A program made the position numbers and the translations under genes. The notes below the pieces were generated by a model that ran no database searches, was not told the origin of the DNA, and saw only the letters and a program-made list of their open reading frames with translations. Below are positions 33,810 to 44,257 of a DNA stretch of 64,000 nt, one piece after another; position 1 is the stretch's first letter, and each line of letters starts with the position of its first letter. Location: contig JAJGQC010000726.1 of NCBI GenBank assembly GCA_021014325.1, positions 1 through 64,000 on the forward strand, in the 5' to 3' direction. The DNA comes from Plazaster borealis. Taxonomy: Eukaryota; Echinodermata; Asteroidea; Forcipulatida; Labidiasteridae.

Positions 33810-33917
33810 CTGATTTCTTTGGTCTAGTTCATGCTCCAACAGTGACATAATCTGCTTCAGCTTTAGATTCCCACACTCCTCATCCTCAAGACACTGAACA
33901 AGACTTGAGTTCTCCTT
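33810..33917 (-). CDS. Exon of an unidentified coiled-coil-like protein
   Basis: 108 bp, phase 0 at both ends, between TTTACAG and GTATGAG. Reads KENSSLVQCLEDEECGN then LKLKQIMSLLEHELDQRNQ, a leucine-spaced, charged helix suited to coiled coil. It cannot precede the MDN1 exon at 31596 directly, because that exon needs a phase-1 partner. Either a separate gene or an MDN1 segment with a missing exon. Confidence 0.6.
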
Positions 33918-33999
33918 CTGTAAACAACAAAGATGAGAAAGAGGAAGATGATGTGAAAGTGAAATCCAGTAGAATTCAAACCAATGATGATCCTTACAC

Positions 34000-34065
34000 C
34001 ATGTTCAGAATCTCATTCATGAGAACCATCTTCTGTTTGAGGTGCATTTTTCTCCCCACAGGACT
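34000..34065 (-). CDS. Exon of the same unidentified gene
   Basis: 66 bp, phase 0 at both ends, CTTTCAG acceptor and GTGTAAGG donor. Reads SPVGRKMHLKQKMVLMNEIL, basic then amphipathic. Only 82 bp of intron separates it from the next exon at 33917, typical of a compact real gene. Confidence 0.55.
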
Positions 34066-34534
34066 CTGAAAGCAGTGAGTATACAGCGCTTATCACACAT
34101 CAATGAGAGGGTAAAACTAAAATAAGATTATTAATTATTCCAGCCTCGCTATCATGGGCAGCGCGCTGTATCAATACTTCTTGTCACTAAACCCCTGGAA
34201 GGCATGAGCTGAAAAAACAATGCTGATTGGCTTACAAAAATGACTGCTCTGCGCGCTCAATTGTTACAAAACTTTTGAAAGCTTGTGTAGCATGTAGGAC
34301 GCTTAGCATGCACGTGTCTAAATACAAGCATTTTGACACAACCACTTCAAAAGAATCACGTTTTTACATGGTCACCCTGAACTACATACAGTTAGACATG
34401 CCACAAGATCAAAGAACAATGAGAGGGGACCAGTTGCTCTTCGACTTGATACCTATTTTGATCGCCAGCTCTACGAACGTTTCTAACACAAAAAGGATCA
34501 ACCACAGAACAAATTATAATAGATGTTAAATTTG

Positions 34535-34860
34535 CATCGGGGATAAAGTATATAAATTTTGGTTTTTACCCATACACCGATGTGTGTTAGCACTGTATAC
34601 TCAGTACTTTCCCGAGTCCTGTGAAAAAATATCACAGGCTTATTACTCGGGTGGGATTCGAACCCACGACCCTTGCAATTCTAGAGCAGTGTCTTACCAA
34701 CTAGACTACCGAGATTGCCCGGTAGCTAGAGGCAGTCTCTAGCATCCCACCCGAGTAATAAGCCTGTGATATTTTTTCACAGGACTCGGGAAAGTACTGA
34801 GTATACAGTGCTAACACACATCGGTGTATGGGTAAAAACCAAAATTTATACACAGAACAA
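34535..34860. mobile_element. Foldback element around a tRNA-like core
   Basis: Left arm GCATCGGGGATAAAGTATAT, ACACCGATGTGTG and AGTACTTTCCCGAG is mirrored by the right arm ending CTCGGGAAAGTACT, CACACATCGGTGT and CAAAATTTATAC. The centre, on the minus strand, holds a tRNA-like module: CTCGGTAGTCTAGTTGGTAA (A box), GTGGGTTCGAATCCCAC (T arm and B box) and a CCGAG end pairing with CTCGG. The anticodon stem does not pair well, so it is not a functional tRNA gene. Confidence 0.75.
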
Positions 34861-35329
34861 ATTAAAATGTCCAACATATTAAAATATTTCAAAGTCATAC
34901 TTTCAGGGGTTGAGCAAGGTAAGATCCTACACCACTGGGAATGAGGTTGTTTGTTATCCTTTAGAATGATGCACATATCCAATGCTTATTACAGCTGACT
35001 GTGTTGTCTGTCTGTAGTGGGTAGAAGCTCTCGGTTCTATCTTCATCTTGAGGGTGAAGCTTCAAACCCTAATTTTGTAGGATTTAAAACACCTCCACTT
35101 CATAACATTACATTTACCCATACTTATATAATGGACGTAACTTGCATGTAACTTGTTGTTACTCAATATTTTAAACAAGATTGTTTTTCTAAGTTTTCCT
35201 TTGTGTTGTTTGGTTATGTGTCTCCATGCCAAATCTGTTGTAAGTCACTATTTCCAATGGTATTTTTACTTGTTATATAAAGACAAGAAAAATAACCATG
35301 TGACAGGTGTTTATTAAAACTCTACTCAC

Positions 35330-35398
35330 TTTCATTTTCAAATGTATGATTGGATTTGTTTTCACTTCAGAAGAGATTTGAACTTCTTCCTGATCCAT
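35330..35398 (-). CDS. Possible first exon of the unidentified coiled-coil-like gene
   Basis: From an ATG at 35398: MDQEEVQISSEVKTNPIIHL then KMK and a GTGAGTAG donor, 23 codons, phase 0, compatible with the exon at 34000-34065. Start choice is tentative: it is the first ATG in an open frame just downstream of a MITE. Acidic, no signal peptide. Confidence 0.4.
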
Positions 35399-35420
35399 CA
35401 AGTAACTTCAATAATTCCCA

Positions 35421-35574
35421 TAGACCCCTTGCATACGCCGCCATCGCTGAGGTCAACCAATGGAAACGTGCAAGAGTGTACGCGCCACGCACAACTCTCA
35501 GCCATTGATAGGTCTTCCTTTGACCTCAGTGAGGGCACTGTTTGAGCTTGTGATGTCATATGCAAGGGGTCTAT
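35421..35574. mobile_element. Short foldback MITE
   Basis: TAGACCCCTTGCATACG at the left is mirrored by ATGCAAGGGGTCTA at the right, with TGAGGTCAA and TTGACCTCA inside. About 155 bp, flanked by TA. Confidence 0.7.
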
Positions 35575-36097
35575 ACATTTGTTCATTGGAAAATACCTCT
35601 AAGCTCAGAGCAGTTTTTACAAGACAAGCAAAGTGAATGAGGGAGAGACATAGTGAAATAAATCTTCACTTAACAGAAATAATAATAGAGTATGAATCAT
35701 CTCCTGATTTATTGACATCGTCTAAAGTTGGGAATATATGTTGCTTTAGAGACAGGGTAGCATTAATCAAAACAAGTCTAAATGAGCAATAATCCACTGT
35801 AATGTCAATCTTGATTATATACAGATCAAACTTACTCCAAAATCTACAACTAATGTTAGTCTAGTCAGTCTGTGCAAAAATGGTTTGACACGGACAAAAT
35901 TGCAACAGAAATGATTTCTGTTGAGTCTCTTGAAACCCTCCCACACAACATATCAAAAAGGTAGAAAAAGGAAGTTGGGGAAAAATTGCTAATATGCATA
36001 AAATCAAACGGCCGATTTCGCCTCTATTTTCAATAGCTTAAAGGCACCTGGAAATAGTTTTTAAATTTTTTTTTACAGCAGAGTATATGTATATTAA

Positions 36098-36465
36098 AGG
36101 CATCGTACACGTTTGGTAAATACTCAAAATATATATTAGCATGAAAACTGACTTGGTAACAAGCAACAGAGAGCTGTTGATAGTATAAAACATTTTGAGA
36201 AACGACTCCCTCTGAATAAACGTAGTTTTTGAGAAAGAGGTAATATCTCACTAAAATAATAAATGACTTCTAGCTAGAAGCCTTTTATTCCTATCTGAAA
36301 GCACACAAATTTGTACAACAAGGGTGTTTTTTCTTTCATCATTTTCTCGCAACTTCGATGACCAATTGAGCCCAAATTTTCACAGGCTTGTTATATTATG
36401 CATTTGTTGGGATACACCAAGTGAGAACACTGGTCTTTGACAATTACCAAACGTGTACGATGCCT
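36098..36465. mobile_element. TTAA MITE (AGGCATCGTACACG family), copy 1
   Basis: TIR AGGCATCGTACACGTTTGGT at the left and ACCAAACGTGTACGATGCCT at the right, both flanked by TTAA. Internal hairpin sequence around TTCTAGCTAGAAG. Other copies at 38642-38830 (partial) and 39437-39800. Confidence 0.88.
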
Positions 36466-36575
36466 TTAACAATAAAACAATTTTTTGAGTAATTGTTTGT
36501 CACGATTTATATGTTAAAAAAATTGATAAAGTTGTTTGAGAGTGATATAAAGGATATTTCGGGCATTTTTCCGGC

Positions 36576-36760
36576 AATGCCGACCAGGTGTATTGCTGCT
36601 GGATGCAGCAAAACGACTAAAGATGGGGTCAGTCCTGCAGATCCCAAATATAGGCAGTTATGGGCATCGAAAGTCAGGCTAACGAGGGCAAAGTTGTCCG
36701 GTCCGACATCGTTTTCAGCGCTGCAGCGAACATGTTTCTGGTGTTCGGATCGACTTGAGC
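36576..36760 (+). pseudogene. THAP-domain fragment, frameshifted
   Basis: Reads MPTRCIAAGCSKTTKDGVS, then DPKYRQLWASKVRLTRAK, matching the start of a THAP zinc finger (C-x4-C and the W/K helix). The usual LFRFP block is missing. The second half of the C2CH set is in the +1 frame, where LCSEHVSG supplies Cys and His. A few bases of loss therefore break it. Likely the DNA-binding N-terminus of a dead transposase rather than a host gene. Confidence 0.7.
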
Positions 36761-37230
36761 TGTATGCCGCGCCGCGGCAGGCCGATCCGATTTGTCATCA
36801 CGGGGCCGCTAAACTACCTCGTATTATCCGTGTTTTCGTTATGACCGTGCTCGTATCTTCCGTTTTTTAAGACATAGAAACGCGCATGGGACAGTTCGGG
36901 ACCGGTGAAAAACCTAGTATAAACGTCGAATGTACACTGTCCTAGGATTGCATTGGGTGACGTCCGAATACGAAAACGCATCATACTGATCAGGTACCCA
37001 GACGTAATGTACAGGGCCAGACTACACATTTTCTCTTCAAATATCCCGCGCCTCGATTGACGTCACGAACAGCGCCATGTAAACGGGGGCCTATTTTTAA
37101 ATTTGTAATTAAAATAAAAACACAATTTTTTAACCATAGTTAATTGTTTATTCACATTCCACTCATAAAAATGTATATAGTAACGACAAAAGCTTTATTT
37201 TGACAAAATACCACTGCCAGGTGCCTTTAT

Positions 37231-38637
37231 ATGTATGCACACCAGATATTACTAGAAATGAAATCATTATGCACAGCAGATATTACTAGAAATGATATCA
37301 ATATCACATACATGTAATATTGCATGGATATGATCACTGCATATCTTCCAAAAACATTTGAGCAAGAAAAATTACAAGATGGCTGCCAAAAAAAAATTAT
37401 CACTAGTTATCACGATAAGAACCAGATTTGGATGACCTCTGTCAGATTTTAAATGTGATGATAACAAGTAATAAAATAAACAATTCATATTCTTTTGGAT
37501 GTTACATGACATTTTCCTACATAGCTTACAACCTTTTTAAAGGAAATTTTCACAGGTTAGTTTTATTGTATAACAATCAAACAGTTCCAACAACGAAATG
37601 TATACCTTCCCTTTCATTTTCCCTTATCCTTTTTTTTTCCGCAGCTAAAAATCAGGACCACAGAGGTACAACTTTTTTTCCAATGTTATGAAAGCTAAGC
37701 ACAGACAATATTACAAAATGTATATAGAGGTTCCCTTATACACCCAACCACATGTCTGTGACACCCCCCCCCTCCTCCTCTCCTAGATATAAAACATAGT
37801 TATACATTTGCATTTACCAATGATTTTTACATCTAACTGACTTCTTTGCATGCCCACCTGATGTCAAGCATTATTTTAGCCTTGATTTATTTCTGTGATT
37901 AAATAGTTTGTACTTAACTTGTCTTAATTAGTGAAACATAATAAACAAATAAACAGTTTACTTTTTCCTGTTACTAACAATAACAAACAATTCTTAGGAT
38001 CAAAGAAAATGTTCAAAACATATCGCATTAACATCTTTGAAGACTATATTTTTTGATGAAATCAAATCTTCTGTTAAAATTATATTTATACAAAATTTGT
38101 CAATATAATAATACCTATAGCAAGTTGTTGTATCACTTTTCAATTTTTGTATAATACAAATAATTTGTTCAAATTAACATTTAAAGGGTGTGTACAACAT
38201 TGGTAAGGTTGAAATATAAATGCACACAGATTTGCACATAACTTGCATGGTATAAAGATGGTCATGGTGGAAAACTTTTCTTGAAATAGTTTTGCTTGAA
38301 ATGCTATAGTTTTTAGGAAATGAGTAAAACCATTAGTCTTTATCACTAGTGATAAATTGTGATGTTTGAAAACAGTGAAAACATATAATGGGGTTTTTGG
38401 TCGAGTCTTATTTTCAGATTTTCTTTGTTATTTTGTTCCATTGGTTTTACTTTCATACTTTTTACCACTTAGTATTACATTCGCAACATCATATATAATT
38501 TTCATGGCCTTTATAACCGATACAAATGCACAGTTTTTTTACGCACGAATCGAACCCCCCGCTAGTCTTAATAACAAAGCAAACATGGCAAATATACAAT
38601 GGTCAGCTATTTATGAGTAAAGATTTCAAAAGCAACC
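37231..38637. other. Non-coding AT-rich DNA
   Basis: No gene seen. Contains a direct repeat of GCACACCAGATATTACTAGA and GCACAGCAGATATTACTAGA (37237-37290), a C tract at 37764-37772 and the dispersed repeat at 38404-38520. Confidence 0.6.
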
Positions 38638-38641
38638 TTAA

Positions 38642-38830
38642 AGGCATCGTACACGTTTGGTAATTACTCAAAATATATATTAGCATAAAAACTGACTTGG
38701 TAACGAGCAACAGAGAGCTGTTGATAGTATAAAACATTGTAGGAAACGACTCCTCTGAAGTAACGTAATTTTTGAGAAAGAGGTAATTTCTCACTAAAAT
38801 AATAAAACTTCTTGCAAGAAGTTTTTATTC
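38642..38830. mobile_element. TTAA MITE (AGGCATCGTACACG family), copy 2, half
   Basis: Left TIR with TTAA flank, then the shared interior up to the AAAACTTCTTGCAAGAAGTT hairpin, after which similarity ends. Confidence 0.8.
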
Positions 38831-39175
38831 CAGTAACTGGGTGAAAGTTCATAATTCCATGTACAGCCACAGGCCTGCTTTGATCATGTCACCAGAGCCT
38901 CTTTAAAGGATGATCATAAGTTTATGAACATCCATGATTCAAATCCTATAGACATGTAGTTATCGTGGAATACACAAACTGTACATCATGAAATACATGT
39001 ACAATTGTACATCATATACAAAGGTATGTTTGTTTCCTAATGGTACATTCATTAATTAGGAGTCACATTGAAAAGGTGAAATACACTGTTTTTAAAGAGT
39101 GCAATTATCACAAAACATATTTATATTAAAGGTAGGCCTACATACATGTAACACTATTGTACATCACTGGAAAAT

Positions 39176-39270
39176 AGACTGTGCAAGTCTGGCAGGTATT
39201 GGAACTTACACTTACAGGACCAAGTTGCTCCTAACCATATTGAGTTTTACTTGTGCCTGATTCAGTTTCT
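39176..39270. mobile_element. Fragment of GACTGTGCAAGTCT MITE
   Basis: AGACTGTGCAAGTCTGGCAG followed by GACCAAGTTGCTCC and CCATATTGAGTT, the same order as at 54147-54230. One end only. Confidence 0.6.
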
Positions 39271-39436
39271 TCAAATACTTTAGTTTAACTTAGTTTATGA
39301 CTATAAACAATTATAATATTTGGGAAAGTGAAATGTACCGATGAAATATAAAAGTATTATAAATTTAATAGATGATAATTTTGCATCGGGGATAAAGAAT
39401 GTAATTTGTTTTTACCCTTAGACCGTTGTGTATTAA

Positions 39437-39800
39437 AGGCACTGAACACGTTTGGTAATTGTCAAAGACCAGTGTTCTCACTTGGTGTATCCCAACATAT
39501 GCATAAAATAACAAGCCTGTGAAAATTTGGGCTCAATTGGTCATCGAAGTTGCAAGAAAATTATGAAGGAAAAACACCCACGTTCTACAAGTTTGTGTGC
39601 TTTCAGATAGGAATAAAAACTTCTTGCAAGAAGTTTTTATTATTTTAGTGAGAAACTACCTCTTTCTCAAAAACTACGTTACTTCAGAGAGAGTCGTTTC
39701 TTACAATGTTTTATACTATCAACAGCTCTCCGTTGCTTGTTACCAAGTAAGTTTTTATGCTAATATTTGTTTTGAGTCATTACCAATGTGTACGATACCT
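39437..39800. mobile_element. TTAA MITE (AGGCATCGTACACG family), copy 3, inverted
   Basis: Flanked by TTAA at 39433-39436 and 39801-39804. Same interior as copy 1 in the opposite orientation, including the AAAACTTCTTGCAAGAAGTT hairpin. It interrupts an element of the GCATCGGGGATAAAG tRNA-like foldback family, whose arms lie on both sides. Confidence 0.85.
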
Positions 39801-39856
39801 TTAAGCACTGAAGCTTTCCCGAGTTCTGTGAAAAAAAATCCTCAGGCAAATCACTT

Positions 39857-39919
39857 GGGTGGAATTCGAACCCATGACCATTGCATTGCTAGAGCAGATG
39901 TCTTACCACTAGACCACCC
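39857..39919 (-). repeat. tRNA-like module
   Basis: Minus strand: GGGTGGTCTAGTGGTAAGAC (A box), then GGTCATGGGTTCGAATTCC (B box) and CCACCC, which pairs with GGGTGG as an acceptor stem. Only 63 nt and with no convincing anticodon stem, so tRNA-derived rather than a tRNA gene. It is opposite in orientation to the array that follows. Confidence 0.65.
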
Positions 39920-40094
39920 AGCTGCCCGGGGGCTAGAAGCAGTTAGAATCCTATGTTTAAGCAATGGGTACCGCAACGATTTAACACATGTTAATTTTGC
40001 ATCGGGGATAAAGAATATAATTTGTTTTTACCCTTACACTGATGTGTATTAAGCACTGTATACTCAGTAGTTACCCGAGTAGTGCTAAAACATT

Positions 40095-41596
40095 TACATC
40101 TATTAAATCGTTGTGGTACCCGCTGCTAACACATAGGATTTGAACTGCCTCTAGCCACCAGGCTAGCACGGTGGTCTATGGTATAACATCTGCTCTAGCA
40201 ATGCAAAGGTCGTGTGTTCGAATCCCACACGAGTGATTTGCCTATTAAATCTTTGCGGTACCCGCTGCTAAAACATAGGATTTGAACTGCCTCTAGCCAC
40301 CAGGCTATGGTGGTCTATGGTAAGACATCTGCTCTAGCAATGCAAAGGTTGTGGGTTCGAATCCCACCCGAGTGATTTGCCTATTAAATCTTTGCTAACA
40401 CATAGAATTTGAACTGCCTCTAGCCACCAGACTAGCACGGTGGTCTATGGTAAGACATCTGCTCTAGCAATGCAAAGGCCGTGTGTTCGAATCCCACCCG
40501 AGTGATTTGCCTATTAAATCGTTGCAGTACCCGCTGCTAACACATAGGATTTGAAATGCCTCTAGCCACCAGGCTAAAACGGTGGTCTAGTTGTAAGACA
40601 TCTGCTCTAGCAATGCAAAGGTCGTGTGTTCGAATCCCACCCGAGTGATTTGCCTATTAAATCTTTGCGGTACCCGCTGCTAATACATAGGATTTGAACT
40701 GCTTCTAGCCACCAGGCTAACATGGTGGTCTATGGTAAGACATCTGCTCTAGCAATGCAAAGGTCGCGTGTTCAAATCCCACCCGAGTGATTTGCCTATT
40801 AAATCGTTGCAGTACCCGTTGCTAACACATAGGATTTGAACTGCCTCTAGCCACCAGGCTAACACGGTGGTCTATGGTAAGACATCTGCTCTAGCAATGC
40901 AAAGGTCGCGTGTTCAAATCCCACCCGAGTGATTTGCCTATTAAATCGTTGCAGTACCCGCTGCTAACACATAGGATTTGAACTGCCTCTAGCCATCAGG
41001 CTAACACGGTGGTCTATGGTAAGACATCTGCTCTAGCAATGCAAAGGTCGTGTGTTCGAATCCCGCGCGAGTGATTTGCCTATTAAATTGTTGCAGTACC
41101 CGCTGCTAACACATAGGATTTGAACTGCCTCTAGCCACCAGGCTAGCACGGTGGTCTAGTTGTAAGACATCTGCTCTAGCTATGCAAAGGTCGTGTGTTG
41201 GAATCCCACCCGAGTGATTTGCCTATTAAATCGTTGCAGTACCCGCTGCTAACACATAGGATTTGAAATGCCTCTAGCCACCAGGCTAACACGGTGGTCT
41301 ATGGTAAGACATTTGCTCTAGCAATGCAAAGGTCGTGTGTTCGAATCCCACCCGAGTGATTTGCCTATTAAATCGTTGCGGTACCAGCTGCTAACACATA
41401 GAATTTGAACTGCCTCTAGCCACCAGGCTAACATGGTGGTCTATGGTAAGACATCTGCTCTAGCAATGCAAAGGTCAGTTGTTCGAATCCCACCCGAGTG
41501 ATTTGCTTATTAAATCTTTGCGGTACCCGCTGCTAAAACATAGGATTTGAACTGCCTCTAGCCACCAGGCTAACATGGTGGTCTAGTGGTATATCA
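40095..41596 (+). repeat. Tandem array of ~142 bp tRNA-like units, ~11 copies
   Basis: Each unit has GGTGGTCTATGGTAAGACAT (A-box-like), CTGCTCTAGCAATGCAAAGG, GTGTTCGAATCCCACCCGAG (B box) and a non-tRNA spacer with CTATTAAATCGTTGCAGTAC, CCGCTGCTAACACATAGGAT and TGCCTCTAGCCACCAGGCTA. GGTGG pairs with CCACC as a short acceptor stem. B boxes recur near 40216, 40355, 40485, 40628 and onward at 130-143 bp steps, ten in all. The eleventh unit is cut after its A box at about 41596. Conservation is as high in the spacer as in the tRNA-like part. Confidence 0.92.
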
Positions 41597-42442
41597 AATA
41601 CTGGTGATTATTTGATTCTTTGTTTTGATACCATTTATTGTTTTAACTTCATTTTCATAACATTGAATTCAAGTCTCAGAAAATTTTGCAATCAAATATC
41701 AAGAACAGAAAAACCTCCATTGAATCAGAAGATAATACACTAAGGTTCTAATCTGAGTACATTATTTGAGAAACCATACAAGCATGTCAATGGTACAACA
41801 CTTTTACATGTAAACCAAAGATGAATCATTATCATCTAAGCTACAAAATCACAATTTATGAAACTGCACAAATTAAGTAGTATGTGTATTGTATGCACGA
41901 TCTTAGGCCTATCTCAAGCTGGAGTATTGAGCAAAGTGGAATCAGTTTGTGATCTCTACTCACCTCAGCACTGTGTACTGTTGACAAAGATGTAAAAGAT
42001 ACGTCTGCAATCCTGTCAGGATGTTCCTTGTTTTACAGCAGTCTTATTTCCTGGTGGAATGCAGGAATCTGCCTTAACAAATACAGTCCTGGAAACACCT
42101 TTGTAGCAAGGTTGTACATGTAGACCATAGGGCGAGCCGATTTTAACGCTTGTCTTGTACTCCACATGTTGTGACTACCTGAAACTTATTTAAGAATTAA
42201 GCATAATATTTTAAAGAAATTAATTTATGTGTTCCCACACTGGGAAGTGGAGCATTTGATGAAAAGGTCAAATCGCGAATTTAATCCACGCACGTTGCTA
42301 AGACTATCAATTCATCCGATTGGCCCATCAGATCACAAAGTGACAGATTTTTGCTAGTCCGCCAATCAGAAAAATTGTATTAACCGGCTTTGGAACTGCG
42401 TCATGTGACACATGTACTGTGTCACCTGACATGCCTTGACGC
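41597..42442. other. Non-coding DNA before the nuclease-like element
   Basis: No gene seen. Probably contains the 5' end and promoter of the element that starts near 42443, but I could not define terminal inverted repeats. Confidence 0.5.
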
Positions 42443-42809
42443 TTGGTTCGCCGTAATGATGTCTGTCGATGCGAAATCTTATCGAAATTCGTCAAAAATA
42501 GGTGTTTTGCTCATTGTTCTAGTGTTTCCGAAGACATCAAACCTTTTACGAGCAAACGGTGGAACACATTTGTAAGCAGTGTGAATATTTGGAAAGATTT
42601 AGTGGGGTATCAGGCTGATGTAGCGAGAGCTTTTTAGACGAAGTTCAAGTTGGACCTGATGCACTGGTCGATACTGCAGGCTTACCAGTACCGAATTTGG
42701 TGGCTATCACCCGGCGTGCTATCGCTATTTCACAGATTCATCCAAGCAAGAGAGGGGAAATTAAACAAAGAGAAACAACAAACAGATGCTGCATCATGTC
42801 AGACTTCAG
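42443..42809 (+). pseudogene. First recognisable exon of the nuclease-like element
   Basis: Three frames must be combined. CFAHCSSVSEDIKPFTSKRW and WKDLVGYQADVARAF precede a stop, DEVQVGPDALVDTAGLP follows in a second frame, and GYHPACYRYFTDSSKQERG in a third. The C..C and H..C pairs suggest a zinc-binding N-terminal domain. The exon ends TGTCAGACTTCAG with a strong GTAAGC donor at 42810. At least three frameshifts. Confidence 0.7.
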
Positions 42810-44050
42810 GTAAGCCATACATTTAACTCTTTCACGCGTCGACCGTTAGCTAGCGACCGGTAAAATCCCTTCAGAAAAAAATTGTAAAACGAAAAATAAA
42901 GATCGCACGGCCACACAGTTTTCAGAATGGGAAGGAAAGAGGACTCTTGAGGGTGCTATTGTGACCTCTTTTTTTTGGGGGTGTTTGCCAATTGCCATTT
43001 GCAAAAAAACTAGTGAACAATTATTGTGTCAAAATGATCAATTTATCACTAAAATAAATGATGCATGCAGGAACTTACATTTACATGGACTAAACTAATT
43101 TTAATGTCCGAATTTTTTCACTCACAATAAATTGAGTCAACACAAACCTGATTTACTTATAGTCTTGCAGCTAAAATCAATTCAATAAAAACTTACTTGA
43201 AATCAGAAGTGGTAAGTTGTATGATGTAAACTCTAATTATAATTTTAAAAAAGACATGAATATAATGGTTATGTTTACATGAATAATGTTTTATAGCTTT
43301 CTGACGACTAATAATGTCTAAAAAACTGCCACACGTCAAGCCAGGCTCAATTTGTTGACATTTTGAAGGGGAAAAATGTACGGTAGCTTATATGTAAAAT
43401 CAAAAGTGGTAAAGGTTATTTTATGTCAACTTTAAGAAAAATAATGGTTATGTTCACGTGAATAATGTCTTAGTTTTCTGACAGGTTTTGTCTAGAAAGC
43501 TGTAACACGCGGAGCCAAGCTCAATTTGTTTGCAACCCCAAAATGTACCGTAGCCTATATTTGAAATCAAAAGTGGGAAAGGTGTTCGAAGTGGTAAAGG
43601 TGTTTTATGATGTCAACTTTAAGAAATTATATTCGCATAAATAATAACTTAGTTTTCTGACGGCTTTTGTCTAAAAAGCCGTCATCGGCAACCATGCTCA
43701 ATTTTTTTGGCAATGTTAACCTTTGATTGTTTTGTAGCATGTACACTTTGAACACCTTGAAATGTTATTTGTGCTTAGATTTAAACGGAATGTTCACATA
43801 CAATTTGTGCATTATAATATAATGAAATAGTTTAAAAAAATTCTCCACATTCATAACTCTGTCCAATACAGCCTGGTTTTTACGTATTCAAGTACAGTTT
43901 TGAATACAGCTGATTTTTTTTATAGCGATAAATCAGATAGCTACTGTTATGACTGTGTGAATTTTATTTTAATTGCATGCATAATTGTTTAAACATGATT
44001 TTAAGTTGGAAAATCACCAATTCCTCTCAATTTTTGTTTTATTTGTACAG
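42810..44050 (+). other. Intron of the nuclease-like element
   Basis: GTAAGC donor and TTTTATTTGTACAG acceptor. Joining restores an uninterrupted reading (CQTS then ELEPSTSSAGG) across the junction, which is good evidence for a real intron. A three-unit tandem repeat lies within it. Confidence 0.8.
43199..43729. repeat. Three-unit tandem repeat, ~165-200 bp, inside the intron
   Basis: Units start near 43199, 43398 and 43564 with AAATCAAAAGTGG. Each then shows ATGTCAACTTTAAGAAA, a TTCTGAC..TTTTGTCTA block, and a CAAGCTCAATTTGTT-like block. The third unit has an internal GTGGTAAAGGTGTT duplication. Confidence 0.8.
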
Positions 44051-44257
44051 AATTGGAGCCTTCTACGTCAAGTGCAGGTGGTCAAGCTCCAGGTCCGTCC
44101 TCAGCCTCAGCAGAAAGACGCTTGCGGTCAAAATCCCGTGTTGCTGGTGCTTCAACGCAGCCTCTCTCTCTGCCCACATTCTACCAAAGAGTTGCATCAT
44201 CTGTCGAAAAAATAAAACTTATAAGGACTCTGAGGGAAGAAAAAGAAGGAACCATTA
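44051..44257 (+). pseudogene. Second exon start, Ser/Pro-rich linker and CxxC
   Basis: Reads LEPSTSSAGGQAPGPSSASA, then moves to a frame with SCIICRKNK, a CxxC pair typical of the family's second zinc motif. A frameshift near 44250, in an A/G-rich run, leads into the long frame at 44258 (LCEQPDGGKLATAAKDK). Confidence 0.65.

Larger units (their letters stand above)
36042..37226. mobile_element. Kolobok-like TTAA-flanked element carrying a THAP remnant
   Basis: Ends are AGGCACCTGG and the inverted CCAGGTGCCT, preceded by TTAA (36038-36041) and followed by TTAT (37227-37230), a one-base decay of a TTAA duplication. The interior contains a broken THAP zinc-finger frame. THAP plus TTAA target sites is the hallmark of Kolobok transposons. 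No catalytic domain remains, and a second TTAA MITE is inserted near its left end. Confidence 0.6.

Noticed and set aside
39857..39919. Functional tRNA gene
   Set aside because: A and B boxes and an acceptor-like pairing exist, but the module is too short and has no convincing 5 bp anticodon stem with a 7-base loop.
40095..41596. CRISPR-like array of regularly spaced repeats
   Set aside because: Units are tandem over their full length with conserved, not unique, spacers. The genome is eukaryotic, and the repeat is tRNA-like.
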